A program made the position numbers and the translations under genes. Shown here piece after piece: positions 10,401 through 20,300 of a stretch of DNA of 64,000 bases. The DNA comes from Lepidodermella squamata (Eukaryota; Gastrotricha): assembly GCA_047495785.1 (NCBI GenBank), contig JBLDXI010000042.1, positions 868,001 through 932,000 of the forward strand. The letters run 5' to 3'. Within the stretch, counting starts at the first letter, position 1. Every line of letters begins with the position of its first letter. The notes under the pieces are model-generated. The model saw only the letters and a program-made list of their open reading frames with translations, did no database searches and was not told the origin of the DNA.

Positions 10401-12695
10401 CTACTCACGAACAAGAATTCGATATTAAAATAATTTGTAAGAATATGAAAAGCTGAACCCCAGTTTCGCAAGCTGCTTTGGTCGAGAAGACGGTTTGACT
10501 CGGTGTCTAAATAATAATATTTGATTGAATAATACGAGAAAACTGAGATGCTTACATCAGCTCCATCGCAGGCGAGCTGAACAGGCTTGCAGCCAGAAAA
10601 GCTTGTCCCTCCCGAACCGAAACAGCGATGATGTGGGAAGAAAGATTGCGGAGCTGGAAAAACAGAATTCTCTTAATTCGAATATCACTCATCAAGACAA
10701 ACCTGATTCGCATTCGCCAAGGTTCGAAAATGAAACGCCAGTCGAAAATTGGTCGGTACTACCAGCCGGGCAATTAACGCTACCATCTGTAGGTATGCAT
10801 TTGACAAAAGCATAGGTTTGCGAGTTCAAGCAGAATTTATGCGGTTTCTAAAAATAGCAACAAGTGAGAAAAGGCATCAAGCTCTGAAAAGTTACCATGT
10901 AAGATGCGAGATAGCTTAGACATTGAGCGTAATTTGAGCCAAAATTGCTGCCACCATTAAAAGTTGCAACCTTAGAAAAGGCATCAGAGTTGTGATTCAG
11001 AAGAAAATCGCAATCGGAATCCTACCAGGCTCATGGGCGATCTGCATATTGAACGGCACACTAATGATGATGAGGATTTGCAAAGAGCAGCAGGCTGAAT
11101 TAAATGGAGCAACAAGAGCAACAAATTCAATTGAAATTAATGAAATTGATCAACTCACCCCAACAGAGCAGTGTTTCTTGTTGATATAAATTCCACCGCT
11201 GAAAGCCTGAAAGCGAGAAAGCTCTTATTCCGTTTCAAAACAATTTTACATAAGTTTACACCAATAAGCAGGTTAGAAGATGGGAATTTTACCGAAAGGG
11301 GGATATAGGTAAGGGGCCTCCCTTACATCGCCCAAGTTTCCGCAGGGGCAAGGCAAGAAAGCATAAGGGTCCCCCCTGTGGTTAGGCTACGAGCCCCGAG
11401 GGCTCGAAGTAGGGACAGTCCAGCGGAATAGTTTTCAGTTTTTATAAACAAAACAATGGGTTCCGACAAGGTAGCCAATTTTTTCCGCTTGTAAATAGTT
11501 GAGCTATGGGTGAAAATATGCAAGGGACCTACAATCGAACTACTGAGAAAATTTGAAAATTAACCTAACCCTAACCTAACTCTAACTAACCTGATCCTGA
11601 ACTCTGAACGCTAACCCAACCTAACCTGAACCCAGAACCCTAACCATACCTATAACCCTAACCCTAACTCCTTATCATCGTGTTGCCGAAAAACTTGAGT
11701 TTATGATACAAATTGTTAAAGGTTAAATGGAAGAAAGAAAAATTAGTTAAAATTTCAAAATACAATTGGAATAATTTGATATCGGGGCTAACCTGTGTTT
11801 GATTGCGAGTATCGCAGCCCGGATTCGCCAGAAGGCAGCCGGAGAATGACCGATCCGATGTGGAAAAGCATCGAACGTGAGGCGAAAAATCAGAACTCCT
11901 TGCGGCTAAAATGAAGATTAATTCAATTGGCATCAAAAATAATCATTAAAATTGAACCATTTATTTGCTTCAGGCACTCGTTCAAACTGAATATCTGCGT
12001 CAATTCACGCTGAGAAAAATATAATTGGAAATTAGGACAATTAGACTTTTAATCAAAATCTCACCCATTTTTGTGGGCAGTTGCTCTCGAAAGGGACGCA
12101 GGTCTGAGTTGAACCATTCGAGCACATTCGAGCCGGATTTTCCTGTTAAAAAAATTTAATGTCATGAAATTAATTGCCGCAAAAAAACCATGTAAGGCCG
12201 AATTGTGTCGATGCAGGCGTCATAGCGAGTCTTGAATGTCAAACCCGTAAAATTGACATGCTGTTGAAAAATAAATATAATAATATAAAAAAATATTTGA
12301 ACAAAATAGAAAATACCGGAATCTCATCCTTGGAACACGCCAAAATTTGAGGCAGGCATCTCACAGTGAATAGGTTCGCGTTGTAACAGCTGTGGGCCGA
12401 CTGTAATTCAAGTTTTGAGAAAATAGAAAAAATAGTTGGAAAATCAATTATCGATTTTACCCCTTGTTTGCAACTCGCGTAATCAAGCAGTGTAGGGCCG
12501 ATCTTCGAATAAATTTAAACAAATGACAGAGAGAGTTGTGCCAACCTAGTTCCAACCTACCTGGACTTCTTCAAATAGGTTACAATCGAGTCGGCAATCC
12601 TTGAATTCGTCGTCCCATCGCGAGATACATCGCTTATAACAGTCACCACCGCAAATCGCCAGCGTGACAAGCAAAATAGCTTCAAAAAAATTCAT
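1496..12695 (-). CDS. Gene A: secreted protein, cysteine modules plus two LamG-like domains
   Basis: Multi-exon gene reconstructed from splice sites. Start ATG is at 12693-12695 and opens a signal peptide (MNFFEAILLVTLAICGGDC). Exons seen: 12561-12695, 12461-12502, 12316-12399, 12189-12260, 12065-about 12150, 11957-about 12010, 11793-11905, 11159-11206, then about twelve short exons between 11090 and 9258, then 8849-9200, 1689-2538 and 1496-1631 with stop TGA at 1496-1498. The short exons encode Cys modules such as HVRCFSTSDRSFSGC followed by a third Cys. Exons 8849-9200 and 1689-2538 form the first LamG-like (concanavalin-like) domain; the rest of 1689-2538 with the last exon forms the second. 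The protein ends INCAAFAVPGMR. Function is unknown; secretion and matrix or glycan binding are inference. The 6.3-kb intron 2539-8848 contains three mobile elements. A few short exon borders are approximate. Confidence 0.8.
2622..2902. mobile_element. hAT-type MITE inside gene A intron
   Basis: The element has terminal inverted repeats beginning CAGTGGCGT on the left and ending ACGCCCCTG on the right, and is flanked by an exact 8-bp direct repeat TGGAATTA (2614-2621 and 2903-2910). An 8-bp target duplication with CAG...CTG ends is the hallmark of hAT transposons. At 281 bp it has no coding capacity, so it is a non-autonomous copy. The interior has poly-G and C-rich runs. Confidence 0.8.
3366..4382 (+). 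CDS. LINE ORF1, CCHC zinc-knuckle nucleic-acid-binding protein
   Basis: About 338 residues. An ATG at 3366 is the first true start (an in-frame TTG precedes it). The N-terminal half is charged and probably helical; the middle is rich in Lys, Asp and Glu; near 4072-4115 there is one zinc knuckle CYGCGEIGHFIREC (CX2CX4HX4C). The C-terminus is dominated by Gln runs. This is the RNA-binding chaperone-type protein expected of LINE ORF1. It overlaps the open frame of ORF2 by about 300 bp in a +1 phase relation. Confidence 0.85.
   Translation: MGLYAKLNLIKQWSEEARQSADEPDWQKFDTMIEELQTEYVELLESKMPRIIDTSRRLHKVEQEDAGHCVVVHGVPNTADYDSVYAIMTDLFDSFDNFVRMGQSKSFKVRFCSQAAANQAMRRTANRTDFKVQPYKPPHQVVYETKLLELREKQPNKEELKLVGATLIYENGEEFARFDSVKDRIVLKSEVDKKVDENQDKEDKENEVKTNNKDKEVKTLKKDKTTAGSKFNPNDGCYGCGEIGHFIRECPNNNTQKGGTGPRQRKQFFPQQRVDQQFKQQQQRQHSPQFPPFPQQNTQYMYSNYQQQQQQPPLSIPLNLLPALLSASLQPYLGGYSR
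4561..7656 (+). CDS. LINE ORF2: apurinic-type endonuclease plus reverse transcriptase
   Basis: The frame is open from 4078, but recognisable protein begins near Met at 4561 (MCSINMETL), about 1030 residues. The endonuclease part (about 4561-5270) has QEHR, GDLNGR and SDHRM motifs of the APE-like nuclease that nicks target DNA. The reverse transcriptase part (about 5980-6850) shows GKAAGIDDITPEMIK, QFGFQPRKGTRDC, FIDLEKAYD, GLRQGCPMSPLLF and the catalytic FADD box. The C-terminal part has the CETW...RMRYLGHIIR region common to several LINE clades. No RNase H motif is seen. Translation could be by frameshift within the overlap with ORF1 or by re-initiation. No stop or frameshift breaks it, so the copy may be competent. 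Confidence 0.9.
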   Translation: MCSINMETLTNKIWDFEEECSEFEIVVFQEHRMKGQGKINLSNGTLYYIGVSSGRAQAGCGIYIRRCHQIRVIKIEFVSERILVAKLKVFGENFNIIVVYAPANNDLAKLEDFITQVQDIYYRLNTGGGKTMLMGDLNGRIMSQKNSNNVGDWADKVENPKGDKWLKFASSNNLCFANTFYPNCGYTWRSRDGRNKTFIDYILTSIPDRQQIHKCYTIEYPMLKSDHRMIVAEFKFYVKNIKKPADANPKVKNHLLRQKQHISTFNEHLEKENLNQNISKDQTSSLSQIYTRAKTAILRAAKVTCGVNNSRVMKKPKPPWWCPEAKEAIQKAKYAYGQYQEGKMSSEENRKVLHWKNKILEKVKKDFESKQFKDLDDLLKDGQDWENLKRFWTKIKNLRNPNSRNKNIDKIETINGEIATELDQILEALKDYFMELLDGQEIDELIAICDKHLHPPTEEPDMEGNSLPVPNEGISLAELKNAIKHMKNGKAAGIDDITPEMIKALDDTNINWLHDLLNKAWVDKLIPEEWSTAIIVPLYKNKGEKSQCKNYRGISLLSIVGKLYAIVLERKLRNVIGSKISNRQFGFQPRKGTRDCIYILRQIIEKIILHNKQLHLVFIDLEKAYDLIDRDKVWTTLKDMGVKPDLLEAVKSFYSSNKVAVRVGDKLSKFFQTQKGLRQGCPMSPLLFIAVFNKVCEKLYNSEGGFPLDEKKLLNLLAFADDGTLIGMTDEEIRTLLDIFNKACIELGLKINVAKTQYMVVGGKGDEELFLGDQKLEKVDSFKYLGSIITNDGKMDKELNARIAKAGSCFGAMNKFMCNRGHISIETKMKVLNCVIIPTIMYACETWNLTVAQENSLNVIEMRWLRTILGIKLLDFIPNYDLRLVCGGVIEVGRLIEKQRMRYLGHIIREDEYNASSLTNAMLNWNNPEKWKKPKGAPKTTWRHAMNRSLKKIGLVKLQYKNIYEGPPKVGRPAKTAVVIRVETKEVADWELTQIAARDRDEWRMLTLTIANFEFHAKSRLFMNVTDGGTP
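7811..8040. mobile_element. Mariner-type MITE (TA target, 35-bp terminal inverted repeats)
   Basis: The ends pair as inverted repeats of about 35 bp (left core ATATTGATTTTTGGATTCTC; right is the complement with one mismatch), flanked by TA on both sides (7809-7810 and 8041-8042). TA duplication points to Tc1/mariner mobilisation. At 230 bp it is non-coding. The LINE inserted exactly at its left edge: the 12-bp LINE duplication includes the first four bases of this element, so the MITE is older. Confidence 0.75.
8041..8740. repeat. Intronic DNA with a dispersed repeat at about 8167-8260
   Basis: Remainder of the large intron of gene A. The segment 8167-8260 shares the core GCTGAGTTCAGCGCA and flanking sequence with 15408-15480, so it is a dispersed repeat. 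The rest holds poly-C and poly-G runs (near 8460 and 8610) and no coding signal. Confidence 0.5.
11563..11672. repeat. Degenerate telomere-like tract (CCTAA/CCCTAA)
   Basis: About 110 bp of imperfect repeats of CCTAA, CCCTAA and related words (AACCTAACCCTAACCTAAC at the start). The strand shown is the C-rich one. It lies in the 587-bp intron of gene A between the exons at 11159-11206 and 11793-11905. It may be an interstitial relic of telomeric repeats added at a break, or a simple degenerate satellite. Confidence 0.6.
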
Positions 12696-15407
12696 AATAA
12701 TATTTACGGTTGAAAAATTGAAGAATGACAAGCTGTATGGAAAATGCGAATTTTTCGTGATTTTCGATGACACGTGGCGCAGAAGCTGCGTTCATCTGCG
12801 CCGTGCCACTGCGTACAAAAAATTATGTGAATGAATTTTACGATATCAAAAGTCTGACGTTAAGTTGGATCCCAAAATAGTTTTCCATTTTTTTGTCTAT
12901 GGTCTATGATTTATGTTATCAAAAATATTAAGCGGCATTGTTTTATGCCACAGCGTCCATCCAAAAGAAAAATAACGTTTCTGAAAATAATATTAAAAAT
13001 TGAACTTTCAAATTTTAAAATCAAAACTTCAAAATCCAAAAAAATTGAAAATTGTTGACAAAAAGTAATAATTAAAATTTAGATAATTAAAAAATTAAAT
13101 CATGACAACATTATTAAAATGGGCATTTCAGAAAAAAATTGTGGAATTTTTTGGTTATTTCGAAAATGGAAAAATGGAAATATATTAAACTGTTGTTGAG
13201 CGGATTATAACAGATTTTTTATACCTGAAAATCAAAATGTTCAACCGAAAAGTCGATTTTCGAAAAATATTTGAAGATTGCAAATAAAATTGCGATTTCT
13301 TGTTTTTCGGACATTTTTCGAGAATTTCAATGATAATCATCCTCCTATAGCCTCTGAAAATTTGAATTGGAATAGCATTTTTCTTAAATTCAAAACTTTC
13401 GAGTATGTCCCGGAATATTTTTCATGTTTATTTTTTTATTATTTTTTATTCTAGTTTTTTGAAATATGGAATTCTGTTCTGCTTGAATAGTTTCACCTAT
13501 CAAACACGTTCACGCTCATCTACTTATAGTGGTGATGGGATGATGTTTCTACACTCTTAATTTATCCACGGTTCTGACCATTAGAAAAGGAGCTAAATTG
13601 AGCTAAATCCATCAATGAGCGCGAAATTTGAATCAAATCGACCGAAATCAAAAGAAATTAGGTTAAAATTCATAAATTCAGTAATTAACCTGAAGCGAAA
13701 TCAGCGCGCCCTGCGGTATTAACTGAATGCACCTTAAAATCCCCATCAATTGCCGAATAATCAGAGGTTAGAGCAACAAAATCTCATATTCAGATCTCAA
13801 GAAAAATATCTCCTCGATTTTAGAGACAAAAATTGAGAAATTAGGAGGAATGATGAGGCGACGTGGTTCCGTGTCCAGCTTTGTTTCGTAACAATAGGCT
13901 GTCCCTAGGAATTTTCATTTTACAGCGTTAGATGTCTTTATAGGACTCGAGTCTCAGAATTTCTCCGAAGTACTTATTAACACCAAGCGTTAAAATTTAT
14001 TTTTGTGGATATTCAACGCCCTGATTTCTAGGCTGAGTTCCCCGTTGACGAAATATAACTAAATTCGTCTACGCGCCTGTGTATTTGAACGGAAAAAGAC
14101 CGCTCTCTCCGGGGTCAGGACCGTTGATTTCATAACAGTGTAAATGCTTCAGCCTATCCGTATTCATAAAGTCTTAAAAGTGTACGCCGTTTTCGTAGCG
14201 GTTTAAATAAGGGATACAGTGCTCCCTCGTTAGTGGCACTCTCCTTAAAAGAACTCCCTCGTTTGTAGACCGTAATTTTGGACCCCGCTTAATTAATTAG
14301 CTGTAAATTTTAAAATTATATAAAAAATAATTATTTGATAGATTAAAAAATTGAGCGTGAAAAATTAAAATAATAAAGCTGTTCTTGTGGCTTTCAAATG
14401 ACTATGATTATGCAACAGAGTGTGTGGATTAGCTGCCACCCAAGTCGTGCTGCGAGTCGTCCTGCTTTTTTAGTTGAAATTCCACCAGAAGTTACGCCAG
14501 TTCACCAGAAAACAATTACCGTAACGAGTGGTAACTTTGGACAAAACGTGTTTTTCGAACCTTAAAAATCAGCCTGTGCTCCTAAATTTCTGAAATTTTT
14601 ACCAAAGGTGGGGACGGTGATTCTTGAATTTACTGCAAATTCTAGAAATTTTAAGAATTTTACCTGACCTTTGGCTAATTAATATGTGTTCCGGTAACCT
14701 TGGACAATTAGAGGGTAATTTTGGACACTCATTTGCATATGCAATTTCATTGCAATTTCATTGTGAATTATCTGTTTTTCATAGTTTTTCATTTAATCTT
14801 GGGTCAGACTTCGAAAAAAATTATGAACAGATGGTGCATCATCTGTTTCTCGGAAATTCAATAAAAATACGTTTCTGCGCAGCAGCATACTTAACCCGTC
14901 CAAAAGTGTCCAAAATTACCCCAATTTTCACCTGTTTTTCAGGTTAATGTCCTGCTAAAACGCGTCGACGGATTGTTATTTTTTCTTCGATTATAGGGAG
15001 AGTAAAGATAGGAGAATACTCATGCCAATTTTTATTGAAAACTGTTCGATAGAAAGACAGAAGGGGGGTCCCAAAACGGCACCCAAAGTCTAACTGCTTG
15101 CAACTTTTTCTGAAATCCGATTTCAGCTCCAATCGTCTTGATTTTTATTTCAAATGAAAGCTGAGGAGACGGAGAATTTTATGCAAAAACCCCCATGATT
15201 TAAACGTTCAAGCCTGAAAAGCTGAACACCTGCAAAGCCGAAAGTGTCCGAAGTTACCACAATCATCACACGTTACGGTAGTAATTCGTTTCAATATCTA
15301 TAAAAATGCCCGTCTATCTTTTTCAATCTTTATGATTTGCAGATTTTTCTGAGATCATTAGCTGATCAATTATACACCCATTGAACTAGTAAAATCCATG
15401 ATTTTTC

Positions 15408-15546
15408 AATGGTTTCTAGGTAATTCGATCATGCTGAGTTCAGCGCACTTGACAGAACCACTCCACCAATCATAGTTCTTGCGCTAGAGCATAGAGGATG
15501 TCCGGTCGCCGCGTCGCCAGACCTCCTCTATGCTCTAGCGCAAAAA
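15408..15546. repeat. Dispersed repeat ending in a strong hairpin
   Basis: The 5' part matches the repeat at 8167-8260. It ends in a near-perfect palindrome: TTGCGCTAGAGCATAGAGGA pairs with its complement about 25 bp later, giving a 20-bp stem with a GC-rich loop. It resembles a small terminal-inverted-repeat element or its end. Confidence 0.6.
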
Positions 15547-16029
15547 CTACGAACATTCAAAATTCCCCCATTAATGCGTTGCCATAGAAAATATTTTAGA
15601 AATTTTTAAATTGTGTGAGTTTTATTTATTTTAATATTTTAATATCTGTTTTATTAAACTTAAGTGAAGAAATTGGGGGAAACCGCGGAATTATTGAATT
15701 TTTACCCTGCCCGTTTCTAATTGGGGTTTACAAATGTGCCGATTTTCGATAGTCTACAGGCCTGATCTACCGTGAAACTGGCTGCCACTACTCTACGATT
15801 TCATCGCTCAACGCCCTGGCAATTTTCTGGGTTTTTCACAACTTTTAATCATTCGATTTTGACTTTGAACTCCCGAGGAGGGGCGGCGGGAGCTTCCTGC
15901 CCGACCGATTTTTTACGTTGCTCTGATCTTAATAGGCAAGTCGAATGAAAATCAGATCACGCCTGAGAAGATATGTAACATATGTATATATTAGTGAGCA
16001 TATTAGTGTTCTCGCCGCTTGGTTGCGCG

Positions 16030-16200
16030 CCCGCCTCGGAGTGGCGCGCACGCTTTAATTGCGTCTGTTCGCTATTGGTGCGCTCTATAACTGTACAGCG
16101 TTATGATTGGTTAGAACCGTTCTGGAAACTTCTATACCCTTGTTCTAGTATATTCGATTCCCGCCATATAACCATATATAAAGTCACTGATTTATCGGAA
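16030..16200 (+). promoter_or_regulatory. Promoter-like cluster: inverted CCAAT boxes, heat-shock-like element, TATA box
   Basis: Two ATTGG motifs (inverted CCAAT) lie near 16075 and 16110, followed by GAACCGTTCTGGAAACTTCT (alternating GAA and TTC units, as in heat-shock elements) and TATATAAAG near 16172. Order and spacing are those of a heat-shock-type promoter on the plus strand. No reading frame follows, so it could be an orphaned or duplicated promoter, or chance in AT-rich DNA. Confidence 0.35.
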
Positions 16201-16971
16201 TAAATAAGATTGAAGTTTGCTCACTAGTCGTGTGTTTAATTCTTACAGATACAAATTTATCCATTCAATCGAAACACCTATCGAATCGTTCCCTGTTGAT
16301 GGAACCACACGTCTTATGCCTTGAAACTGGTCCGTGATTGCTCAATGCCATTAATTCGATGAATTGAAAAAAGAGTCAGATTAACCGCGAATAATTATCG
16401 AAAATACATACATATTTCATCTCAATTGTTTTAAATTTCATATTGATTATTTCAAATTATTTAAATAATTCTACGAATTTTAGGCGAAGCATGAGTTCTG
16501 AATTGAACACTGAATTGTCTTGAGAATGTTAGGCTGAATATGCTGGTGATTTTTTAAGAAGTATTCTGGTCAATCTTGACCAAGGTGATTGATTTTTTGA
16601 GCTGTTATTTCAAATGGAATTATTTTGCGAAATCGGACGAGCTGGGCATTTTTGTAGTCAATTGTAATAATGAGATTCCAGGTTTTGTTTTCAATCTGAG
16701 TTCGTTAACCCCAGGCAGGACTTGAAATCAGAGTAAAAAAAACAAGGCTAACCAGTCAAATCAAAGCCGCCCTGGCACTTATGCGACGAACTTATGATTC
16801 ATAGCGTTATCGTTTCACAGCCTTCAGCGAGCGAAATTTGTAATGACACGTAATCCGTGTCCGTCTCTTTCGTGATAATACGACGAATTGACTATTGCGA
16901 AACTTTAGGCTAGGCCGGCAAACATGCCCGCTGAAGCCGGACGACTGATCCAGCCGGCGGACGTGATCGTA

Positions 16972-17254
16972 TTTAATATACCCGTCTGATCAGCCAATCA
17001 GCGTCGTTTGGAAAACAGGTGGCCCAGAATCGGCCCAGAAGTCCCTACCACCGGCACCCTTGGGACTTATACTGTATATATTTGATACATTCATTGATTT
17101 GAACATATAACTTTGTAAAAATGCACCATTTTTACGCATCCGCCCAATGGAGAGATGCGGTATTAGTCAGACGGCAATATCCATTTTCCGCGCCGTCTAA
17201 TTCGGCCGCCTGTTTTCCAAACAACGCCGTTTGGCTGATCAGACGGGTATTAAA
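16972..17254. mobile_element. Foldback element with about 50-bp inverted ends
   Basis: The left end reads TTTAATATACCCGTCTGATC onward and the right end is its near complement (TTTAATACCCGTCTGATCAG after reversal), continuing through a shared GTTTGGAAAACAGG. The pairing extends about 50 bp with a few mismatches, with about 180 bp between. No ORF; likely a MITE. Confidence 0.65.
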
Positions 17255-17391
17255 TTTTATTAAATCATGTCTGAGCTTTGATCAGCCGTCTAAATAATAT
17301 CACTACATGATTATCTATCTCTCACACAATGTTAAACACGAGATTAGTGAGCAGTTCAAGAACTCATAGGTCGTATGCATTGATAGTTGAG

Positions 17392-20300
17392 TTAGCGCAT
17401 TTCAGGAATCGAGAAGGCGGCGCAATTGATTTCGACGATGCGCAGCTGGTTCGACGTCAGAGCTGCATTGAACATGTTCACGCAACCAAATCTTCCAAGG
17501 TACGTGGTTGACGTTTCATTCCATGAACTTGGAAAAAGATCGAGGGAAACCATAAAGCAAGAGGAAAGTGCGAATACTTACCGTGCAAAGCCGAGTTGCC
17601 CGCTGCCAGTAACAGGTCGATTGGCGTTTGAAGTAGTAGCACCTCTTCGATCGCAAGTAAAAGTAGCTGAAGTGGTGTTAGCGTCATAAGTCAATGCCAC
17701 AAAACGCCAATTGAAAGTAAGAAAGCAGGCGGCCGGAATCTGGCCGGAGCTGAATATCCTGGCGAAGAAGTTCGGACCTGCATCCCCATGGATTCTCAAA
17801 CCTTGAGTCGTTCCATTTGGAGCGTATTCTAAGACTGTTTTGGTAGAAGTCGCGATCGTGGCGAAAAAGGCGATAGTGAAACTGCCGGTGCTGAACTTGA
17901 TCTTTTCGGCAGACACACTGATAGGATCTGTTGAGTTATAATAAAACGCCGTGTTCGCTAAGCCAAATGGCCCAGAAGCCAGCGGGAAAGCCGCGGTGCG
18001 GGTCGTAAAATTGGCCCTGGGATCGACTAAATCATTCAAATCCGAAACCAACGGCCAACTGGCTATGGTAGACGGGAGTAGAGCGCTCAAGTTTTCATGA
18101 GACCACGTTTTGCCAGCCTGAATCTGAAGGCACTTCTTCCGAACAATCCACAGCTGCTTCACCGTGAGGGCGTATTTGAAAACCGACAGGCATGACAGTT
18201 GACCAGCCAAGCTGACAGAGTTGTCGAAATTTCGTCCAACTTTCATCTTCGTGCTGGTTACTGGCGGTGTAGCGAGACTGAACGAAGCTGTTTGGCTGTC
18301 GCAAACTGCTGTTAATTCGCTTGAATTTCTATCGTATGAAGCAGCGATGAAGACCCATGATTGAATCGCGCTACTGACAGATAAACAGCCGAGAGAAATT
18401 TTAATGCTGGAGTTACCTGAAAACGACAAATAATGTTGTGATAAGTGAACATGTATGTCCGAGAATTGTGAAGCTTTTTCCCAATCCCAAATTGGCCAAT
18501 TTTTGTCCCAATGAGCCATACCAAGGATTTATCGGCTGTGCAATTTTCCATCCAACCAGAATCCGACCAGTCAATAACTCAGCTGAAAATGCTTTTTCTA
18601 TTGCCCTAAAGCTGGAATTATTCCTCCAAAATAATGTCCGAATGTCTCTTAAGTTCCAACCCCAATTTTGATGCCTTATTGAGAGAGAATTGATTAGAGC
18701 CCTTCAATCACTCTGCTAGCATGGCCTGGTCTGTGACCAAAGCAGAAGATTGAAACATTTCTTTTGTACAATTTTCCGCTCAACAATTAAAAAACCAGAA
18801 GTGAATTTCGATTTTGCGATATTTTAGTTATTTTTACGAATTATGGAGAGATATTCGAGTTCTAGGGGTAATCTGATGCGCTGAACACGCTGAGCACATC
18901 AGTTTTTATCCTGGGAGTATCGATTTTCGATAATACTGTGAATGATTCATTTTTTTCGAATTTGCCCGAATCTTACTTGGCAAATGAACCTTCACGCTAA
19001 GAATCAAAGCTGATTATCATAACTAATGCAACTCCCGTTCTTGTAGCTGATCTTTGTGCCAACACGTTCAGCTAGGACGACATATTCCTTGTGATGTCTT
19101 ACTATCTAACCGTCGGATATGTCTGTTTACTTAAAACCGCGGTTTTTATTCAACCGTTTTATACCAGTTTATACCAGCACCGGTTTCAACTGGTGGGAAC
19201 TTGTTTGAGTTTAAACCGAATACCCTGAAAGTTCCATCCGATCGCTTTGTTTTATCCTTTTTCATTATTTTTTCAAATGATTACTAACTTATTTTGAAAC
19301 GAAGGTGTACCGGCCAATATTTAATGGATAGGTGCAAAATCGATTTCAGAGAAATTTATAAAAACTGAATAAAACTAAATAACCTAAAAAAAAAATAAAA
19401 CCATAGAGAACGTCGTGATCTATGAATGAAACCAAACTCAACTATTCTCTCGCTAACGATCTTCATGAAAAATTCGCCCAAATAAATGCAAAGAGTGAAA
19501 CACGTTAACACACAATTAGATCCGAACAAATTCTCACCTCTTAATATGGTCATGCTGTTCGTGAATGGGTTGTAATAAATTCCGAACAGGGCTGAATTCT
19601 CGTAGAACTCAATTATCGGATACACAATGCTGGAGGTTGCTGGGAAACGGACGTAGAGAGATATGGCAAATGACGAGTTGCTGAGGTCGAGCTTGTTGTT
19701 GGTCACATCCAGATAACCAGCCGTTGAGTTGAGAGTGAGCGAGGAGGCTGGAAAATCGAACGGGCCAGTGCTGTAAACAGCATTTTGTATAGTACCGCTG
19801 ATTTGATTCCCGCTGATATCATTCACGCCGTAAGTCTGAGTGAGAGGGAGAAACATCAAGTCTAGTGGTAGTCCGAAAGCAGTCTCTGAAATGAAAAGAT
19901 GTCAAATGACATTTCGAGTCTGGAATTCGAAAAACTCACGCTGCTTGCATAGCTCCAAACTGCTATAAGGCGAATTGATTGATGGTGTCTGAATTCGTAA
20001 GAAATATGACAAAAGTGTCACCCACCGATTTGAAACTTACCCAATCTTGAGGGCAGTTGCCTGATAGGCATTTAGCGGCCATCAGCAGCTGATTAGTGCA
20101 CAGGTTGTACTGTTTATTGAAAAATAAAACAAAATATGTATCAACTTAGCAATAGTCGTAAAAAAATCGATAATTCCTAAAATTTCCCAAACAATTTTAC
20201 CAGCATAGCTGCTAAGCAGGCTGCGTAATTGTCGTAGTAACTCTCATTCGCATAAACGCCAGACTAGAAAAAAGCCTTGATTGAACAAATTCGCTTCAAC

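Larger units (their letters stand above)
12696..17391. other. Intergenic region between genes A and B; repeats, no supported gene
   Basis: This 4.7-kb spacer holds AT-rich sequence without convincing coding potential. Notable parts are listed separately: a hairpin repeat at 15408-15546, a promoter-like stretch at 16030-16200 and a foldback element at 16972-17254. A short segment near 13450-13550 recurs at about 24800-24900. ORFs of 60-107 codons at 14624, 14944 and 15982 match no family I recognise. Confidence 0.6.
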
